DNA of 64,000 nt from DASQUK01 sp963717085 (GCA_963717085.1 CAVQVM010000024.1:164996-228995); one strand, 5' to 3'. Positions 52,157 to 60,660 are shown, counted from the first letter of the stretch. Notes: generated from the sequence alone by a model not told the origin. Numbers and translations: made by a program.

Positions 52157-53389
52157 ATGAGCCATCGAACACTCGCCATCGTCGGCGCCAGCGTGGCCGG
52201 CGCCAAGGCCGCCGAGGCGGCCAGGGAATCCGGCTACGACGGGCGCATCGTCCTCATCGGGGACGAGGCCACCGCACCGTACGAGCGGCCACCGCTGTCC
52301 AAGGCCGTGCTGCGCGGGGAAGCCGAGCCCGCCTCGACCCGCGTGCACCCCGACGGCTTCTACGACGACCACAACATCGAGCTCGTCACAGACCGTGTGG
52401 TCGGGATCGACAGCTCCTCCCGCCGGCTCGCGCTGTCCGACGGCGACACGTTGGCGTTCGACGCCGCGATCCTGGCGACCGGCGCCGAACCGCGCCGCCT
52501 GGCCGTGCCTGGTGCGGAGCTCGACGGCGTGCGCTACCTGCGCAGCGTCGATGACTCCAACAGGCTCCGCGAGGCCATCGCCTCCGCCTCCCGGGTGGCC
52601 GTGATCGGCGCCGGGTGGATCGGCTCCGAGGTCGCAGCATCCGCCCGGCAGATGGGCGCCGACGTGGTCCTCATCGCCCCGACGTCCGTCCCGTTGGGGC
52701 ACGTCCTCGGCGACGAGATCGGCGAGGTGTTCCGCCGGCTGCACGCCGACAACGGCGTGCAGCTGCGGCTCGGCGTCGGCGTGAGCGAGCTGCAGGGGTC
52801 AGGGGGCGTGGAGGAGGTCGTCCTCACCGATGGCACCACCGAGGCGGCCGACCTGGTCGTCGCCGGGATCGGCGTGACTCCCCGGACCGACGTCGCGGGC
52901 GCTGGGTGCGGGCTGGCCGTCGACAACGGGATCGTCGCCGACCAGCACCTCGAGACCAATGTCGCGGCGATCTACGCCGCCGGCGACGTCGCCAATGCCT
53001 GGCATCCGCGCTACCGGCGGCATGTGCGCGTCGAGCACTGGGCCAACGCCCTAAACCAGGGAACGACGGCCGGACGGAACGTGGCTGGGTGGCGCGAGGT
53101 ATACGACCGCCTGCCGTACTTCTTCTCCGACCAGTACGACCTGGGCATGGAATACGTGGGTCTCAGCAGCTCGAGCGACGAGCTCGTCGTTCGCGGCGAC
53201 CTGGATGCGCGCGAGTTCGTCGCCTTCTGGCATCGCGACGGCGTGGTCAGCGCGGCGATGAACGTGAACGTTTGGGACGTGGTCGAGGACCTGAAGGCGA
53301 TCATCACCGCGGATCGGCCCGTGGATCCCGATCGCCTTGCGGACCCGAAGATCGAGATCGGCGACCTGATCGGCGCCTCCAGCCGGTAG
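52157..53389 (+). CDS. FAD-dependent NAD(P)H oxidoreductase (ferredoxin-reductase type), 410 aa
   Basis: This is a rubredoxin/ferredoxin reductase-like flavoprotein. It shows the FAD motif IVGASVAGAKAAEAAR, APYERPPLSK, the NADH motif VAVIGAGWIGSEVAASARQMGADV, and IYAAGDVANAWHP. The C-terminal reductase domain (FFSDQYDLGMEYVG) is intact. It should pass electrons from NAD(P)H to a small Fe-S protein, possibly the Rieske protein encoded next. ATG 52157 is 7 bp after the doxX stop. Length is normal. Confidence 0.92.
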   Translation: MSHRTLAIVGASVAGAKAAEAARESGYDGRIVLIGDEATAPYERPPLSKAVLRGEAEPASTRVHPDGFYDDHNIELVTDRVVGIDSSSRRLALSDGDTLAFDAAILATGAEPRRLAVPGAELDGVRYLRSVDDSNRLREAIASASRVAVIGAGWIGSEVAASARQMGADVVLIAPTSVPLGHVLGDEIGEVFRRLHADNGVQLRLGVGVSELQGSGGVEEVVLTDGTTEAADLVVAGIGVTPRTDVAGAGCGLAVDNGIVADQHLETNVAAIYAAGDVANAWHPRYRRHVRVEHWANALNQGTTAGRNVAGWREVYDRLPYFFSDQYDLGMEYVGLSSSSDELVVRGDLDAREFVAFWHRDGVVSAAMNVNVWDVVEDLKAIITADRPVDPDRLADPKIEIGDLIGASSR

Positions 53390-53530
53390 TTCTCCTCACT
53401 GCCCGCGTGACCCCGGCGGGCTCTCGTACTGTCGGGTCCGTTCGATCGGCACGCTTTCGGGTATCCGAGCAGCATGATCGCGGCGGCATCTCCCGCCGCG
53501 AGCCACCGTCGCCCGATGAGGAGGGCAGCC

Positions 53531-54385
53531 ATGGATCCTCGCAACCTCGGCGAGCGCCTCGAGGCCACCGACGCCATCGATCGGGTCGCTGGACCGGTAC
53601 ACGGAAAGGTCACCGCCATCCTGCCCAGCGGTCCCGTCAAGGACGTGCTGCACGGCGTGTGGCTGGGGCACCCATTGCATCCGGCGCTCACGGACCTGCC
53701 GATCGGGTTCTGGACCAGCGCCTTCGTGCTGGACCTGGCGGGAGGTCGCAAAGCCCGACCGGCGGCCGACGCCCTGGTCGGCATCGGTGTAGCCACCGCG
53801 CTGCCGACGGCGATCACCGGGCTGGCCGACTGGTCGGACCTGGACCAACCCGAACGTCGCTCCGGCATCGTCCACGCCGCCGCCAACGTGACCGCCACGG
53901 CCCTCTACGGCCTGTCGTTCCTGGCCCGCCGCCGCGGCCACCGCGTGGGCGGCGTGGCGCTCGGCCTGGTCGGCGCGGCGGCGGCCACCGCCGGTGGCTT
54001 CCTCGGCGGCCACCTCGCCTACCGCCGTGCCGCAGGTGTCAGCCGGGCGGCGGCGGCGCCGGCGCCCGCGGGCTGGACCGAGATCCAGGCCGACGGCGCG
54101 CTCACCAAGGACCAGCCCACGCTGGCTCACCTCGACGGCGAACCCCTCGTCGCCGCCGAGGGCGACGATGGACCGGTCGCGCTGTTCGACCGATGCAGCC
54201 ACCTTGGCGGCCCCCTGCACGAGGGGGTCCTGGTCGATGGATGCGTGCGCTGCCCCTGGCACGGCAGCACGTTCCGCATGGATGACGGAACCGTGGTGCG
54301 CGGCCCGGCCACCGCCACCCAACCTGCGTACGAGCTACGGATCGACGGCGACCGCATCCAGGCCAGGCGACGCACGGTCCACTGA
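53531..54385 (+). CDS. DUF2231 membrane domain fused to Rieske 2Fe-2S domain, 284 aa
   Basis: The N-terminal part (residues about 35-175) is a DUF2231 membrane domain with HPLHPALTDLPIGFWTSAF and four hydrophobic helices. The C-terminal part is a Rieske domain with ligands Cys222 and His224 (CSHLGG) and Cys241 and His244 (CPWHG), giving a membrane-bound 2Fe-2S electron carrier. ATG 53531 has GAGGAGGG. It lies 141 bp after the reductase gene on the same strand. Together with DoxX and the FAD reductase it suggests a small membrane redox chain under an Fe-S-type regulator. Confidence 0.9.
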   Translation: MDPRNLGERLEATDAIDRVAGPVHGKVTAILPSGPVKDVLHGVWLGHPLHPALTDLPIGFWTSAFVLDLAGGRKARPAADALVGIGVATALPTAITGLADWSDLDQPERRSGIVHAAANVTATALYGLSFLARRRGHRVGGVALGLVGAAAATAGGFLGGHLAYRRAAGVSRAAAAPAPAGWTEIQADGALTKDQPTLAHLDGEPLVAAEGDDGPVALFDRCSHLGGPLHEGVLVDGCVRCPWHGSTFRMDDGTVVRGPATATQPAYELRIDGDRIQARRRTVH

Positions 54386-54423
54386 CCCGCACTGACGTCG
54401 CGGGTGCCGACGGCCTAGAGGCC

Positions 54424-54545
54424 GAGCGGATAGGCCCGCATGTGGGCACAGAACAGCACGGGATTTGCAGCGTGAGCCCGGGCCACACAGCTCGGCCTCG
54501 GGCAGCGCTGACCACGGTGAGTGAAGACTGCGTGCCTATCCGCTC
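54424..54545. repeat. Perfect 12-bp inverted repeat enclosing 98 bp
   Basis: GAGCGGATAGGC (54424-54435) and GCCTATCCGCTC (54534-54545) are exact reverse complements. No ORF with known similarity lies between them. It may be the ends of a very small non-autonomous element or a large RNA stem. Confidence 0.5.
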
Positions 54546-54583
54546 AGGTCGTTAGCGTCCACACCGTCGAACCGCCGCCAGTC

Positions 54584-54809
54584 AGCGGGCGACATCGATC
54601 GCGCCCTCGAGACGCTGCCCGGTGAGGAGAACCTACGGCTGGTCCGGGCGGGTGCGCTGCTGGCCGCGGGCGCGACCGACGATGGGTTGGCCGAGCTCCG
54701 TGCGCTCGTGGCCGACCGGCCCACCTGGGAGGTCATCGTGCGGGGCTTCGCCAGCAGGGGCTTCGTGACCGTGCCCGAGGGCCTGTCGATCGACGCCGTG
54801 TTCGCCTGA
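54584..54809 (+). pseudogene. DUF1028 C-terminal remnant
   Basis: The frame DIDRALETLPGEENLRLVRAGALLAAGATDDGLAELRALV and WEVIVRGFASRGFVTVPEGL to a stop at 54807-54809 matches my recollection of the C-terminal helical part of DUF1028 proteins. The N-terminal Ntn-hydrolase-like domain of the family is absent and there is no start codon with a ribosome-binding site. It directly follows the 12-bp inverted repeat, which may mark where the gene was cut. Confidence 0.55.
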
Positions 54810-54844
54810 CGGGGCGAACCCCGAGGCTTCGGCGGACGGCGCAG

Positions 54845-54873
54845 GTCCGCCGCCCGATGTACGGGCGGCGGAC
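54845..54873. terminator. Strong bidirectional hairpin terminator
   Basis: GTCCGCCGCCCG (54845-54856) and CGGGCGGCGGAC (54862-54873) form a perfect 12-bp stem with a 5-nt loop. It lies between the DUF1028 remnant (plus) and the convergent CHRD gene (minus), a natural place to end both transcripts. Confidence 0.8.
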
Positions 54874-54889
54874 CCTTGCTCAATGATGG

Positions 54890-55420
54890 TCAGTCGTCGT
54901 CGTCTTCGAGCTGGGCGCGGATCTCCCCGCCCGGGCGGAGGACGCTGTGGACGTTCACGTACGTCGACCCCGCTCGGATGGCGCCGACGAACTCGTCGAA
55001 CTCACCGGCGGCGATGCCCTGTGCCGCCGCTCCGGCGGTGATGTCCGCGGGTGTGATGGTGCCGCGTATGGTCCCGCCGGCGGCGGGGCAGGCCTGCGTG
55101 CCCGCCGGGCCATTGCCGAGGTTGGTGCACAGGAACACCACGATGTTCCCGTTGTTCGTCTCGTTCTCGAAGTGGATGTGGGCCTGCGTGGCGTCCGACT
55201 CCAGGTCGCTGAAGGTCAGCCGGTAACGGATCTCGTCGCTCGAGCGCGATATGGATGCCTTGAACTCACCCACGCCCGGCGTGGAGAGGGCGGGCACCTC
55301 CTCATAGCCGGTCAGCCTCTCGCGCTGGTCACCCCCGTCGGATGCCATTGCCACGGTTCCCAGTCCCAGCACACCGGCGGTAGCGACGGCGAGCGCGATC
55401 TTTATTCGGGCTCTCTTCAC
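54890..55420 (-). CDS. Secreted CHRD-domain protein, 176 aa
   Basis: GTG 55420 follows a strong GGAGGAGGAAGG site. Residues 1-26 are a signal peptide (KRARIKIALAVATAGVLGL). The rest is one CHRD (chordin-like) domain: LTGYEEVPALSTPGVGEFKASI, then YRLTFSDLESDATQAHIHFE, IRGTITPADI and YVNVHSVLRPGGEIRAQL. CHRD proteins are exported beta-barrel modules of unclear function; some bind metal. An acidic tail ends the protein. It is followed by a strong terminator. Confidence 0.92.
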   Translation of the reverse strand: MKRARIKIALAVATAGVLGLGTVAMASDGGDQRERLTGYEEVPALSTPGVGEFKASISRSSDEIRYRLTFSDLESDATQAHIHFENETNNGNIVVFLCTNLGNGPAGTQACPAAGGTIRGTITPADITAGAAAQGIAAGEFDEFVGAIRAGSTYVNVHSVLRPGGEIRAQLEDDDD

Positions 55421-55571
55421 TGCCCTTCCTCCTCCTGTCGGGGGGCCTGGCGTGCCAGCAGTCGCGCCGGCGCACCGGCCGGTTGTATCTAGGTGTCGTA
55501 CCTAGTGGTTGCCGTTCCGGTTTTTGCCGGACGTTGCCACCGACCGTACCCGCCGGGCCTCAGCGGCGTCG

Positions 55572-55937
55572 TCAGGACCGCCGACGCAGTTCCCGTGCGT
55601 CGTCCAGGTGCAGCAGGAGGTCGTGGGCCACCAGCTGGATCTCCCGGTGGGACCACTCGGCGGCCCGGTAGTAGCAGGCGATCAGGCCCATCCGGTGCAA
55701 CCTGCGGAAGTCGCCGAAGACGAACGCGTATCTCGCCTTGGTCTCGTCCCGGGCACTGTCGGTGAGTGCAAGGTGCCACTCGGCGTATTCGTCCCAGGTG
55801 TGCGTCTCGAGGAACCTGTTCTCGTCGTCGGCGCGGGGCTGGACGTCACTCCACGGGCTCCTCAGGACGTAACGGCGGGCGTCGATCAGCTCCCTCGCCT
55901 TCGCAACGCCGCGCTCGTTCACCGAGTACTTGGCCAT
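55572..55937 (-). CDS. Conserved hypothetical protein, 121 aa
   Basis: ATG 55937 starts a soluble protein (MAKYSVNERGVAKARELIDARRYVL...) rich in Trp, Tyr and His, with WDEYAEWHLALTDSARDETKARYAFVFGDFRRLHRMGLIACYYRA as its core. I recognise the pattern from unannotated proteins in many actinobacteria and proteobacteria but know no function. There is no signal peptide and no metal motif. It lies 18 bp after the VOC gene stop on the same strand. Confidence 0.85.
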   Translation of the reverse strand: MAKYSVNERGVAKARELIDARRYVLRSPWSDVQPRADDENRFLETHTWDEYAEWHLALTDSARDETKARYAFVFGDFRRLHRMGLIACYYRAAEWSHREIQLVAHDLLLHLDDARELRRRS

Positions 55938-55955
55938 GCGAGAAGTTTGCTCGCT

Positions 55956-56372
55956 TCAGGTGACAGCTTGGCCGATGCCGAGGAGATTGCCCTCGCTGTC
56001 CCGGAACCAGGCCGCGCGCTCGCCGACGCCGCCCGCCGACGGGTAGTTGCCCTCGACCTCGGCGATGCCGTCGACCGTGCGAAGGCCCGGCACGTCGACC
56101 TCCTCGAAGACGACGCCGCGGCCTCGGAGCTCGGCGACCACGGCGTCGATGTCGTCGACCTCCCACGCCATCTGGGTGTGTGAGCCGGACGCCCCGCCCA
56201 CGGACTCGAACAGCGTGAACCGCCCGCTGCCACAGCGGTAGCGCAGCCCGCCCGGTCGCTCTTCGGTCGGCTCGAGGCCCAGCTTCTCGGCGTAGAAGGC
56301 ACGGGCCCGGCCGAGGTCCTGGGCCGGCAGCCGGGTGGCGACGTCGCCGTCGCGGAGGCGCGGGCCGCTCAT
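55956..56372 (-). CDS. VOC (glyoxalase/bleomycin-resistance) family protein, 138 aa
   Basis: The fold has paired beta-alpha-beta-beta-beta units: ATRLPAQDLGRARAFYAEKLGLEP, then FTLFESVGGASGSHTQMAWEVDDIDAVVAEL and GNYPSAGGVGERAAWFRDSEGNLLGIGQ. A metal-ligand set is partly present (His in SHTQMAW, Glu in DSEGNLL). The function could be resistance, isomerisation or simple binding. ATG 56372 is next to the stop of the PNPOx gene (3-bp overlap), so both are co-translated. Confidence 0.9.
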   Translation of the reverse strand: MSGPRLRDGDVATRLPAQDLGRARAFYAEKLGLEPTEERPGGLRYRCGSGRFTLFESVGGASGSHTQMAWEVDDIDAVVAELRGRGVVFEEVDVPGLRTVDGIAEVEGNYPSAGGVGERAAWFRDSEGNLLGIGQAVT

Positions 56373-56875
56373 CACGACATGACCTCCGGGAGCCGGGTGT
56401 CGAAGTCGATCAGCCCAACCCAGGCCGGCCGCACCGCGATGCGCGCCATCCTCGTGCCGGGCTCGTCGGCGTGGCCCAGGTAGGCCACCGCCTGCTCGTC
56501 GCCCATGTAGCGGTGCGCAGCCAGCGCGTACTCCGGCACGATGCCGTCCACCTCCGCGATCACGGCCCGGCCGCGCACCAGCAGCACGTGGGGCGGGAAG
56601 CTCTCGGTGTCGATGCTGATGGCAACGTCGGGGTGGGCGCGCAGTGCGCGGAGCCGCGCGGCCGGGCGCGCCACGTGGGGCGCGCGGACGAACGTCGGCA
56701 TCACCAGCTCCTCGCCGGTCCAGTGGAACCAGCTCGGCACCACGCGTGGGGTGCCGTCCAGGGCCGTGTAGCCGACCCGCGCCGGCACCGTCGAGGCGAG
56801 CAGCTGCCGAGCGATGTCGCTGTCGAGCAGGCGCAGGTCGCCCTGCGGCAGCGGGCCGTTGTCGTTGGTCACCAT
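56372..56875 (-). CDS. Pyridoxamine-5'-phosphate-oxidase-fold (F420/FMN) protein, 167 aa
   Basis: This is a split-barrel flavin- or F420-binding protein. The start of the domain (DSDIARQLLASTVPARVGYTALDGTPRVVPSWFHWTGEELVMPT) and VAISIDTESFPPHVLLVRGRAVI are typical of the actinobacterial PNPOx-like group that acts as reductases on small molecules. ATG 56875 follows GGAGG. The Arg/Lys residues that bind PLP in true PdxH are not clear. It is in an operon with the VOC gene; the substrate is unknown. Confidence 0.88.
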   Translation of the reverse strand: MVTNDNGPLPQGDLRLLDSDIARQLLASTVPARVGYTALDGTPRVVPSWFHWTGEELVMPTFVRAPHVARPAARLRALRAHPDVAISIDTESFPPHVLLVRGRAVIAEVDGIVPEYALAAHRYMGDEQAVAYLGHADEPGTRMARIAVRPAWVGLIDFDTRLPEVMS

Positions 56876-57036
56876 CCGAACCTCCGGGCGAGTCACCTCT
56901 CCTGCCGACGAGACGCCGGAGCAAAACTCATCGGCCCGACAATGTCGATGCCGGCACACCCGCTCCGACGTTGTTGGATGAGGGTGCCGCACGCGGCACC
57001 GGATCCCGACGACGAGAGACGACGAGGAGTGGCGAC

Positions 57037-57399
57037 GTGAGGTACCTGCTGATGATCTACATGAACCCGACGGTGTTCGAGTCCCTGTCCGACGAGGAGC
57101 AGGCTGCGGTGATGGACGCGCACGAGGGGTTCCAGAAGCCGATCCGCGAGTCGGGGGAAATGGTCGGCTTCGCGGCGCTGGCCGACCCATCCAACAGCAA
57201 GACGGTTCGGGTGCGTGACGACGTTCCTGCGGTGACGGACGGGCCGTACGTGGAAGCCAAGGAATTCCTGGCCGGCTTCTACGTGGTCGACTGCGAGACC
57301 GTCGAGCGGGCCAACGAGCTGGCCGCGATGATCCCCGATGCCCGCCTGACCGCGGTGGAGGTGCGGCCGGTGATGAACGAGGCGGGAATGGAGATGTGA
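57037..57399 (+). CDS. YciI/DGPF-domain protein, 120 aa
   Basis: The small ferredoxin-like fold of the YCII (DGPF) family begins RYLLMIYMNPTVFESLSDEE. The family motif is seen as TDGPYVEAKEFLAGFYVVDC. GTG 57037 has GAGGAG upstream. DGPF proteins are the known genetic partners of ECF42 sigma factors, and here the ECF42 gene overlaps its stop by 4 bp. The protein probably takes part in the signalling of that sigma factor, but the mechanism is not settled. Confidence 0.93.
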   Translation: MRYLLMIYMNPTVFESLSDEEQAAVMDAHEGFQKPIRESGEMVGFAALADPSNSKTVRVRDDVPAVTDGPYVEAKEFLAGFYVVDCETVERANELAAMIPDARLTAVEVRPVMNEAGMEM

Positions 57400-58661
57400 G
57401 GACCGAGGCGCGCCTCGATGACCTGTTGCGCCGGCTGGCGCCGCAGATCCTCGGCGCGCTCGTCCGCCGCTACGGGCACTTCGAGGCCAGCGAGGACGCC
57501 GTGCAGGAGGCGCTGCTGGCGGCCGCCACCCAGTGGCCCGAGCGCGGCCTGCCGGAGAGCCCGCGGGGTTGGCTCATCACCGTCGCATCCCGGCGGTTGA
57601 CCGACCAGCTGCGCAGCGATTCGGCCCGCCGTCGCCGCGAGGACGTCACGGCCGCGCTCGTGCCACCCGACCCGCGGGACCCGGCCGGGCGGGACGACAC
57701 GCTGACCCTGTTGTTCTTGTGCTGCCACCCCGGCCTGTCGGAGGCGTCCCAGATCGCGCTCACGCTGCGCGCCGTCGGCGGGCTGACCACCGCCGAGATC
57801 GCCCGCGCCTTCCTCGCCCCCGAGGCGACCATGGCCCAGCGCATCAGCCGGGCGAAGCAGCGGATCCGGGCCGACGGTGCCTCGTTCGAGCTGCCGCCCG
57901 AGGCGGAGCGGGCCGACCGGCTACGGGTCGTCCTCCACGTGCTGTACCTCATCTTCAACGAGGGCTACACGGCGTCATCGGGGCCCGACCTGCAACGCAG
58001 CGAGCTCACCGGCGAGGCGATCCGGCTGACGCGGGCCGTCCACGGGCTACTGCCGGATGACGGCGAGGTGGCCGGGCTGTTGGCGCTCATGCTGCTCACC
58101 GACGCCCGCCGCCCTGCCCGCACGGGGCCCGACGGTGGCCTCGTGCCGCTGGCGGAGCAGGACCGGGGCCGCTGGAACCGGGACGCCATCCGCGAGGGCG
58201 TCGCCCTCGTCACCGAGGCCCTCTCGGCCGGCCCGGTCGGCCCCTATCAGCTGCAGGCGGCGATCGCCGCGGTCCACGACGAGGCCCCCAGCGCCGCAGA
58301 GACGGACTGGGCCCAGATCGTCGGCCTGTACGACCTGCTCGAGCGCGTCGGCCCCAACCCCATGGTCACCCTCAACCACGCCGTGGCGGTGGCGATGACG
58401 CGCGGACCGCAGGCGGGGCTCGACCTGCTGCGAGGCCTCGAGGCCGATGACCGCATGGTCGGTCACCACCGAGTCGACGCCGTCCGAGCGCACCTGCTGG
58501 AGATGGCCGGCGACGCCGACGCCGCCCGCGCCAGCTACCGCAGCGCTGCCCGACGCACCACGAGCCTTCCCGAGCAGCGCTACCTCGAGGCGCGGGCGGC
58601 CCGGCTCGGCGAGAAGGCTGACACGAACGACGGTGCGGCCGTCAAGACCGACGGCCGATGA
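57396..58661 (+). CDS. ECF42-group RNA polymerase sigma factor, 421 aa
   Basis: Regions 2 and 4 occupy residues about 1-165 (YGHFEASEDAVQEALLAAATQWP, then TLRAVGGLTTAEIARAFLAPEATMAQRISRAKQRIR). A 250-residue C-terminal extension with TPR-like helices (LNEGYTASSG-like FNEGYTASSG, NHAVAVAMTRGPQAGLDLL, EQRYLEARAARLGE) defines ECF42, which has no anti-sigma factor and is controlled through the extension. GTG 57396 overlaps the DGPF gene stop (GTGA). The 3' end overlaps the convergent methyltransferase gene by 20 bp. Confidence 0.94.
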   Translation: MRTEARLDDLLRRLAPQILGALVRRYGHFEASEDAVQEALLAAATQWPERGLPESPRGWLITVASRRLTDQLRSDSARRRREDVTAALVPPDPRDPAGRDDTLTLLFLCCHPGLSEASQIALTLRAVGGLTTAEIARAFLAPEATMAQRISRAKQRIRADGASFELPPEAERADRLRVVLHVLYLIFNEGYTASSGPDLQRSELTGEAIRLTRAVHGLLPDDGEVAGLLALMLLTDARRPARTGPDGGLVPLAEQDRGRWNRDAIREGVALVTEALSAGPVGPYQLQAAIAAVHDEAPSAAETDWAQIVGLYDLLERVGPNPMVTLNHAVAVAMTRGPQAGLDLLRGLEADDRMVGHHRVDAVRAHLLEMAGDADAARASYRSAARRTTSLPEQRYLEARAARLGEKADTNDGAAVKTDGR

Positions 58662-59244
58662 CCATGACCGCCGGTGGGTCGAAGCGCATGGTGCGGGTCT
58701 CCACGGCGGCGAGGCCGGCGTCGACGAACTGCTTCTGGAGGCGCTCGCCCGCCTCGTCGCCGGTCGTCGACCCTCCGGGCGGCCGCATGTACACCAGCAC
58801 CAGGCGGCCGGTCGGCCCCAGGCGCCCGGCCAGGTTGAGGATGGTCGCCGCCTGGTCGGTCCAGAACTGCCACACGTTGATGCCGTAGATCAGGTCGAGG
58901 TCGCTCAGGTCGGCGTCGAGGTGCTGGGCATCCCCGACGCGCAGCTCGAGGCGTCCCTCGCGCAGCGAGCCGGAGTTGCGCCGGCTGGCCTGCCGGAGCA
59001 TCACCGAGGACTTGTCGACGCCGATGACGTGACCACGGCAGACCCGGCGGCAGGCATCGGACAGCGACAACCCGGGGCCGTAGCCGACCTCGAGCACGCG
59101 ATCGTCCGGACCGGGGTCGAGCTCCGCGAGGGCCCACTTGCCGCGCTCGACGTTGGCTGTCTTGCGGGCCATGACCTGGCCCGCAAGGCGACCCCAGAGG
59201 CCCCGGGGATGGGCGAAGTTCTCGAACAGCTTCCGGCGGATCAT
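58642..59244 (-). CDS. SAM-dependent class I methyltransferase, 200 aa
   Basis: The SAM-binding motif I is VLEVGYGPGLSLSDA, followed by the acidic end of strand 2 (VIGVDKSSVMLRQA) and the post-motif LIYGINVWQFW. It is like small-molecule methyltransferases of the UbiE/phosphatidylethanolamine type; the substrate cannot be named. ATG 59244 overlaps the stop of the MarR gene (ATGA), so the two are made together and the regulator probably controls its own operon. Confidence 0.88.
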   Translation of the reverse strand: MIRRKLFENFAHPRGLWGRLAGQVMARKTANVERGKWALAELDPGPDDRVLEVGYGPGLSLSDACRRVCRGHVIGVDKSSVMLRQASRRNSGSLREGRLELRVGDAQHLDADLSDLDLIYGINVWQFWTDQAATILNLAGRLGPTGRLVLVYMRPPGGSTTGDEAGERLQKQFVDAGLAAVETRTMRFDPPAVMVIGRRS

Positions 59245-59708
59245 GGTTCCTCCGCTCTGTCGATGACGTCGTCGATGCGCCGGCGCACGGCGCGCAGGGT
59301 CTGGGTCGCGGCGCGCACGGCGGCCGGGTCGATGTCGGAGAAGGCGTCGCCGAGCACGGTCCGCTCGGTGGCTCGGATGCCGGCGATGGCGGCGTCGCCG
59401 GCGGCGGTGAGGGTGACGAGGCAGGAGCGGCGGTGCGCCGGATTGTCGCGCAGCTCGACCAGCCCCTCGTCGAGCAGCTCGTTGACGATGGTCTGGATGT
59501 GCTGGCGTGACACGCCCCGGGACCGGGCGATGCCTGGCACCGGCGCGGGGCCCCGGGCCTGCAGGAACTCCAGGACCGCTCGCATCGGCGGGGTCACCCT
59601 GAGGCGACCGTGGAGCGCCCCGGCCAGGCGGACCAGAGCGTGATAGTGGAGCCGCACCTCGTCGGCGAGCGCCTCGACATCGGCCAACACGACAAGGAAG
59701 ATTGTCAT
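59241..59708 (-). CDS. MarR-family transcriptional regulator, 155 aa
   Basis: The winged HTH is complete: LRVTPPMRAVLEFLQARGPAPVPGIARSRGVSRQHIQTIVNELLDEGLVELRDNPAHRRSCLVTLT, with the wing Asp-Arg region. Dimer helices flank it. ATG 59708 is preferred to upstream codons because family similarity starts there. TTGTCA occurs at 59703-59708 and 59722-59727, between this start and the divergent enoyl-CoA hydratase start, and may be part of its operator. The ligand is unknown. Confidence 0.9.
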   Translation of the reverse strand: MTIFLVVLADVEALADEVRLHYHALVRLAGALHGRLRVTPPMRAVLEFLQARGPAPVPGIARSRGVSRQHIQTIVNELLDEGLVELRDNPAHRRSCLVTLTAAGDAAIAGIRATERTVLGDAFSDIDPAAVRAATQTLRAVRRRIDDVIDRAEEP

Positions 59709-59754
59709 AACGACAGCTTGCTTGTCAATAGCCGAGGTGCAAGCCTGTGCGGCC

Positions 59755-60660
59755 ATGACCAGCGGTCTTGCCATCCGGCAGGAGGACGAGGGTGCCGTCC
59801 GGCGGCTCGTGCTGTGCCGGCCCGAGGCCTACAACACGATCACGCCCGCCCTGCGCGCCGAGCTCGAGGCCGCCCTCGACGCCGCGGACCGCAACCACGA
59901 CGTGCGGGTGGTGCTGCTCAGCGCCGAGGGCCCGGCATTCTGCGCCGGCTTCGGCCTCGACTGGTCGACTGCCCCGCCGGCACGCCGCGAGGGCGCCGAG
60001 CGGGTGTGGGACACCGTCGCCGACGTCCAGACGATCGGCAGCTTCGGCAAGACCTTCGCCAAGCTCCACGAGATCTCCAAGCCCACGGTGGCGGCGGTCC
60101 AGGGATGGTGCGTGGCGGGCGGGACCGACATGGTCCTCAACGCCGACCTGATCGTGGCCGGCGAGGCGGCGCGCTTCGGCTACCCGCCCGCGCGGGTGTG
60201 GGGGGTGCCCGAGGCGCCGTGGCTCTGGGTGGCACGGCTCGGGCTCGAGCGCGCCAAGCGCTACCTGTTCACCGGCGACGAGGTGACGGCCGGCGAGGCG
60301 GCGGAGGCGGGAATGATCCTCGAGTGCGTGCCGGACGACCAGCTCCACCGGCGCTCGACCGACCTGGCGCAGCGCATCGCCCTCTTGCCGCTCAACCAGC
60401 TGCAGATGATCAAGTGGATGCTCAACGACGTGGCCCGCCACCAGTACCAGCCCGACACCAGCCGCCTGCTCGGCTTCATCTTCGACGGTGTCGCCCGCCA
60501 TACCCAGGAGGGGCTCGACTTCGTGGCGCGGGCCCAGGAGGTGGGCTGGCGGCAGGCGGTGCGCGAGCGCGACCGGCCGTTCGGGGACTACGGCGAGCGC
60601 GCCCCGGGTGGCGGTGGGGGCGGGGGATCGGTGGGGGACGGGCCCCCGCGGGGTGCGTGA
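59755..60660 (+). CDS. Enoyl-CoA hydratase/isomerase family protein, 301 aa
   Basis: This is a crotonase-fold enzyme acting on acyl-CoA. The oxyanion-hole regions are LLSAEGPAFCAGFGLDWS and KPTVAAVQGWCVAGGTDMVL. The longer than usual C-terminal part ends in a Gly-rich tail (APGGGGGGGSVGDG). The catalytic Glu positions of true hydratases are not clearly conserved (ARFGYPPARVWGVPEAPWL), so another crotonase reaction is possible. ATG 59755 is chosen; upstream in-frame TTG 59722 is unlikely. It is divergent from the MarR gene and abuts the DUF971 gene. Confidence 0.9.
   Translation: MTSGLAIRQEDEGAVRRLVLCRPEAYNTITPALRAELEAALDAADRNHDVRVVLLSAEGPAFCAGFGLDWSTAPPARREGAERVWDTVADVQTIGSFGKTFAKLHEISKPTVAAVQGWCVAGGTDMVLNADLIVAGEAARFGYPPARVWGVPEAPWLWVARLGLERAKRYLFTGDEVTAGEAAEAGMILECVPDDQLHRRSTDLAQRIALLPLNQLQMIKWMLNDVARHQYQPDTSRLLGFIFDGVARHTQEGLDFVARAQEVGWRQAVRERDRPFGDYGERAPGGGGGGGSVGDGPPRGA

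Noticed and set aside
55489..55505. CTAGGT-gtcgt-ACCTAG palindrome upstream of the CHRD gene as an operator
   Set aside because: The arms are only 6 bp and it lies about 70 bp upstream of the start with no linked regulator; too weak to call.
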